Assembly: GCA_964344435.1 (NCBI GenBank)
Contig: CAYFNH010000033.1
Span: 1 to 23,006 of the forward strand
Direction: 5' to 3'
DNA from: Thiopontia sp964344435
Lineage (GTDB): Bacteria; Pseudomonadota; Gammaproteobacteria; GCF-002020875
DNA: 23,006 bases
The translations under genes were made by a program, and so were the position numbers. This document shows, in pieces, positions 22,949 through 23,006 of this stretch (position 1 is the first letter of the stretch; every line of letters starts with the position of its first letter). Under the pieces are notes generated by a model, which saw only the letters and a program-made list of their open reading frames with translations, had not been told where the DNA came from and made no database searches.

Positions 22949-23006
22949 CTAAGGGAACGCCTGAACAACCCACCCAGCAAGGTCGAATTTTTGTAAATCC
23001 ACGATT
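22949..23006. mobile_element. Possible IS5-like element end at the right edge
   Basis: CTAA (22949-22952), a YTAR-type target, is followed by GGGAACGCCTGAACAACCC. This resembles the terminal repeat of the 16918-17075 element (GGAAACCCTGAATAAGTC) allowing one inserted base. The other end would lie beyond the window, so element size and type cannot be seen. Confidence 0.35.

Overview
The window looks like the chromosome of a gammaproteobacterium. AcnB, SucA, SucB, SdhCDAB, SdhE and ZapE read as typical proteobacterial proteins, with gammaproteobacterial-style SdhC, SdhD and SdhE. I cannot name a genus from the sequence alone. No rRNA, tRNA or CRISPR array was seen. Coding density is high, and mobile or repetitive DNA is limited to short non-autonomous elements in intergenic gaps.

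Region 1 (1-7372, minus strand) is a TCA-cycle operon read sucA - mqo - zapE - sucB, then acnB, which runs off the left edge. The four genes sucA to sucB overlap by 1-4 bases. A malate:quinone oxidoreductase of the Helicobacter/Campylobacter type and the ZapE ATPase lie between the E1 and E2 subunits of 2-oxoglutarate dehydrogenase. The E3 gene is not in the window. Region 2 (7373-7632) is an AT-rich divergent control region. It has two copies of an 11-base operator-like sequence, and each copy overlaps the predicted -35 box of one of the two divergent operons. Region 3 (7633-11303, plus strand) is sdhCDAB-sdhE, complete succinate dehydrogenase plus its flavinylation factor. A 134-bp inverted-repeat structure interrupts it between sdhA and sdhB.

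Region 4 (11304-13845) holds three genes without recognisable families. One encodes a small protein. The other two form a pair: a strongly acidic, disordered protein with three related short motifs and a C-terminal helix, followed by a coiled-coil protein with one membrane segment. Region 5 (13884-19431) concentrates phosphate and polyphosphate functions: a PPK2-type polyphosphate kinase, a very lysine-rich 32-residue peptide in front of it, a PiT phosphate transporter, a Na/Pi cotransporter with a PhoU-like tail, and a small cationic coiled-coil protein. A three-copy 11-bp direct repeat resembling a Pho box precedes the PiT gene. Two MITE-like elements flank the Na/Pi cotransporter gene; the first resembles the IS5 family (TTAA target repeat).

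Region 6 (19439-22865, minus strand) is a probable three-gene sensory operon: a receiver-only response regulator, a PhnD-like periplasmic binding protein and a membrane histidine kinase with HAMP and PAS domains. The last ~55 bases look like the end of another IS5-like element. Overall the window joins central respiration (TCA enzymes feeding the quinone pool through Sdh and Mqo) to phosphate uptake, polyphosphate metabolism and a candidate phosph(on)ate-type sensor. The functional link between the halves is inferred from adjacency only.
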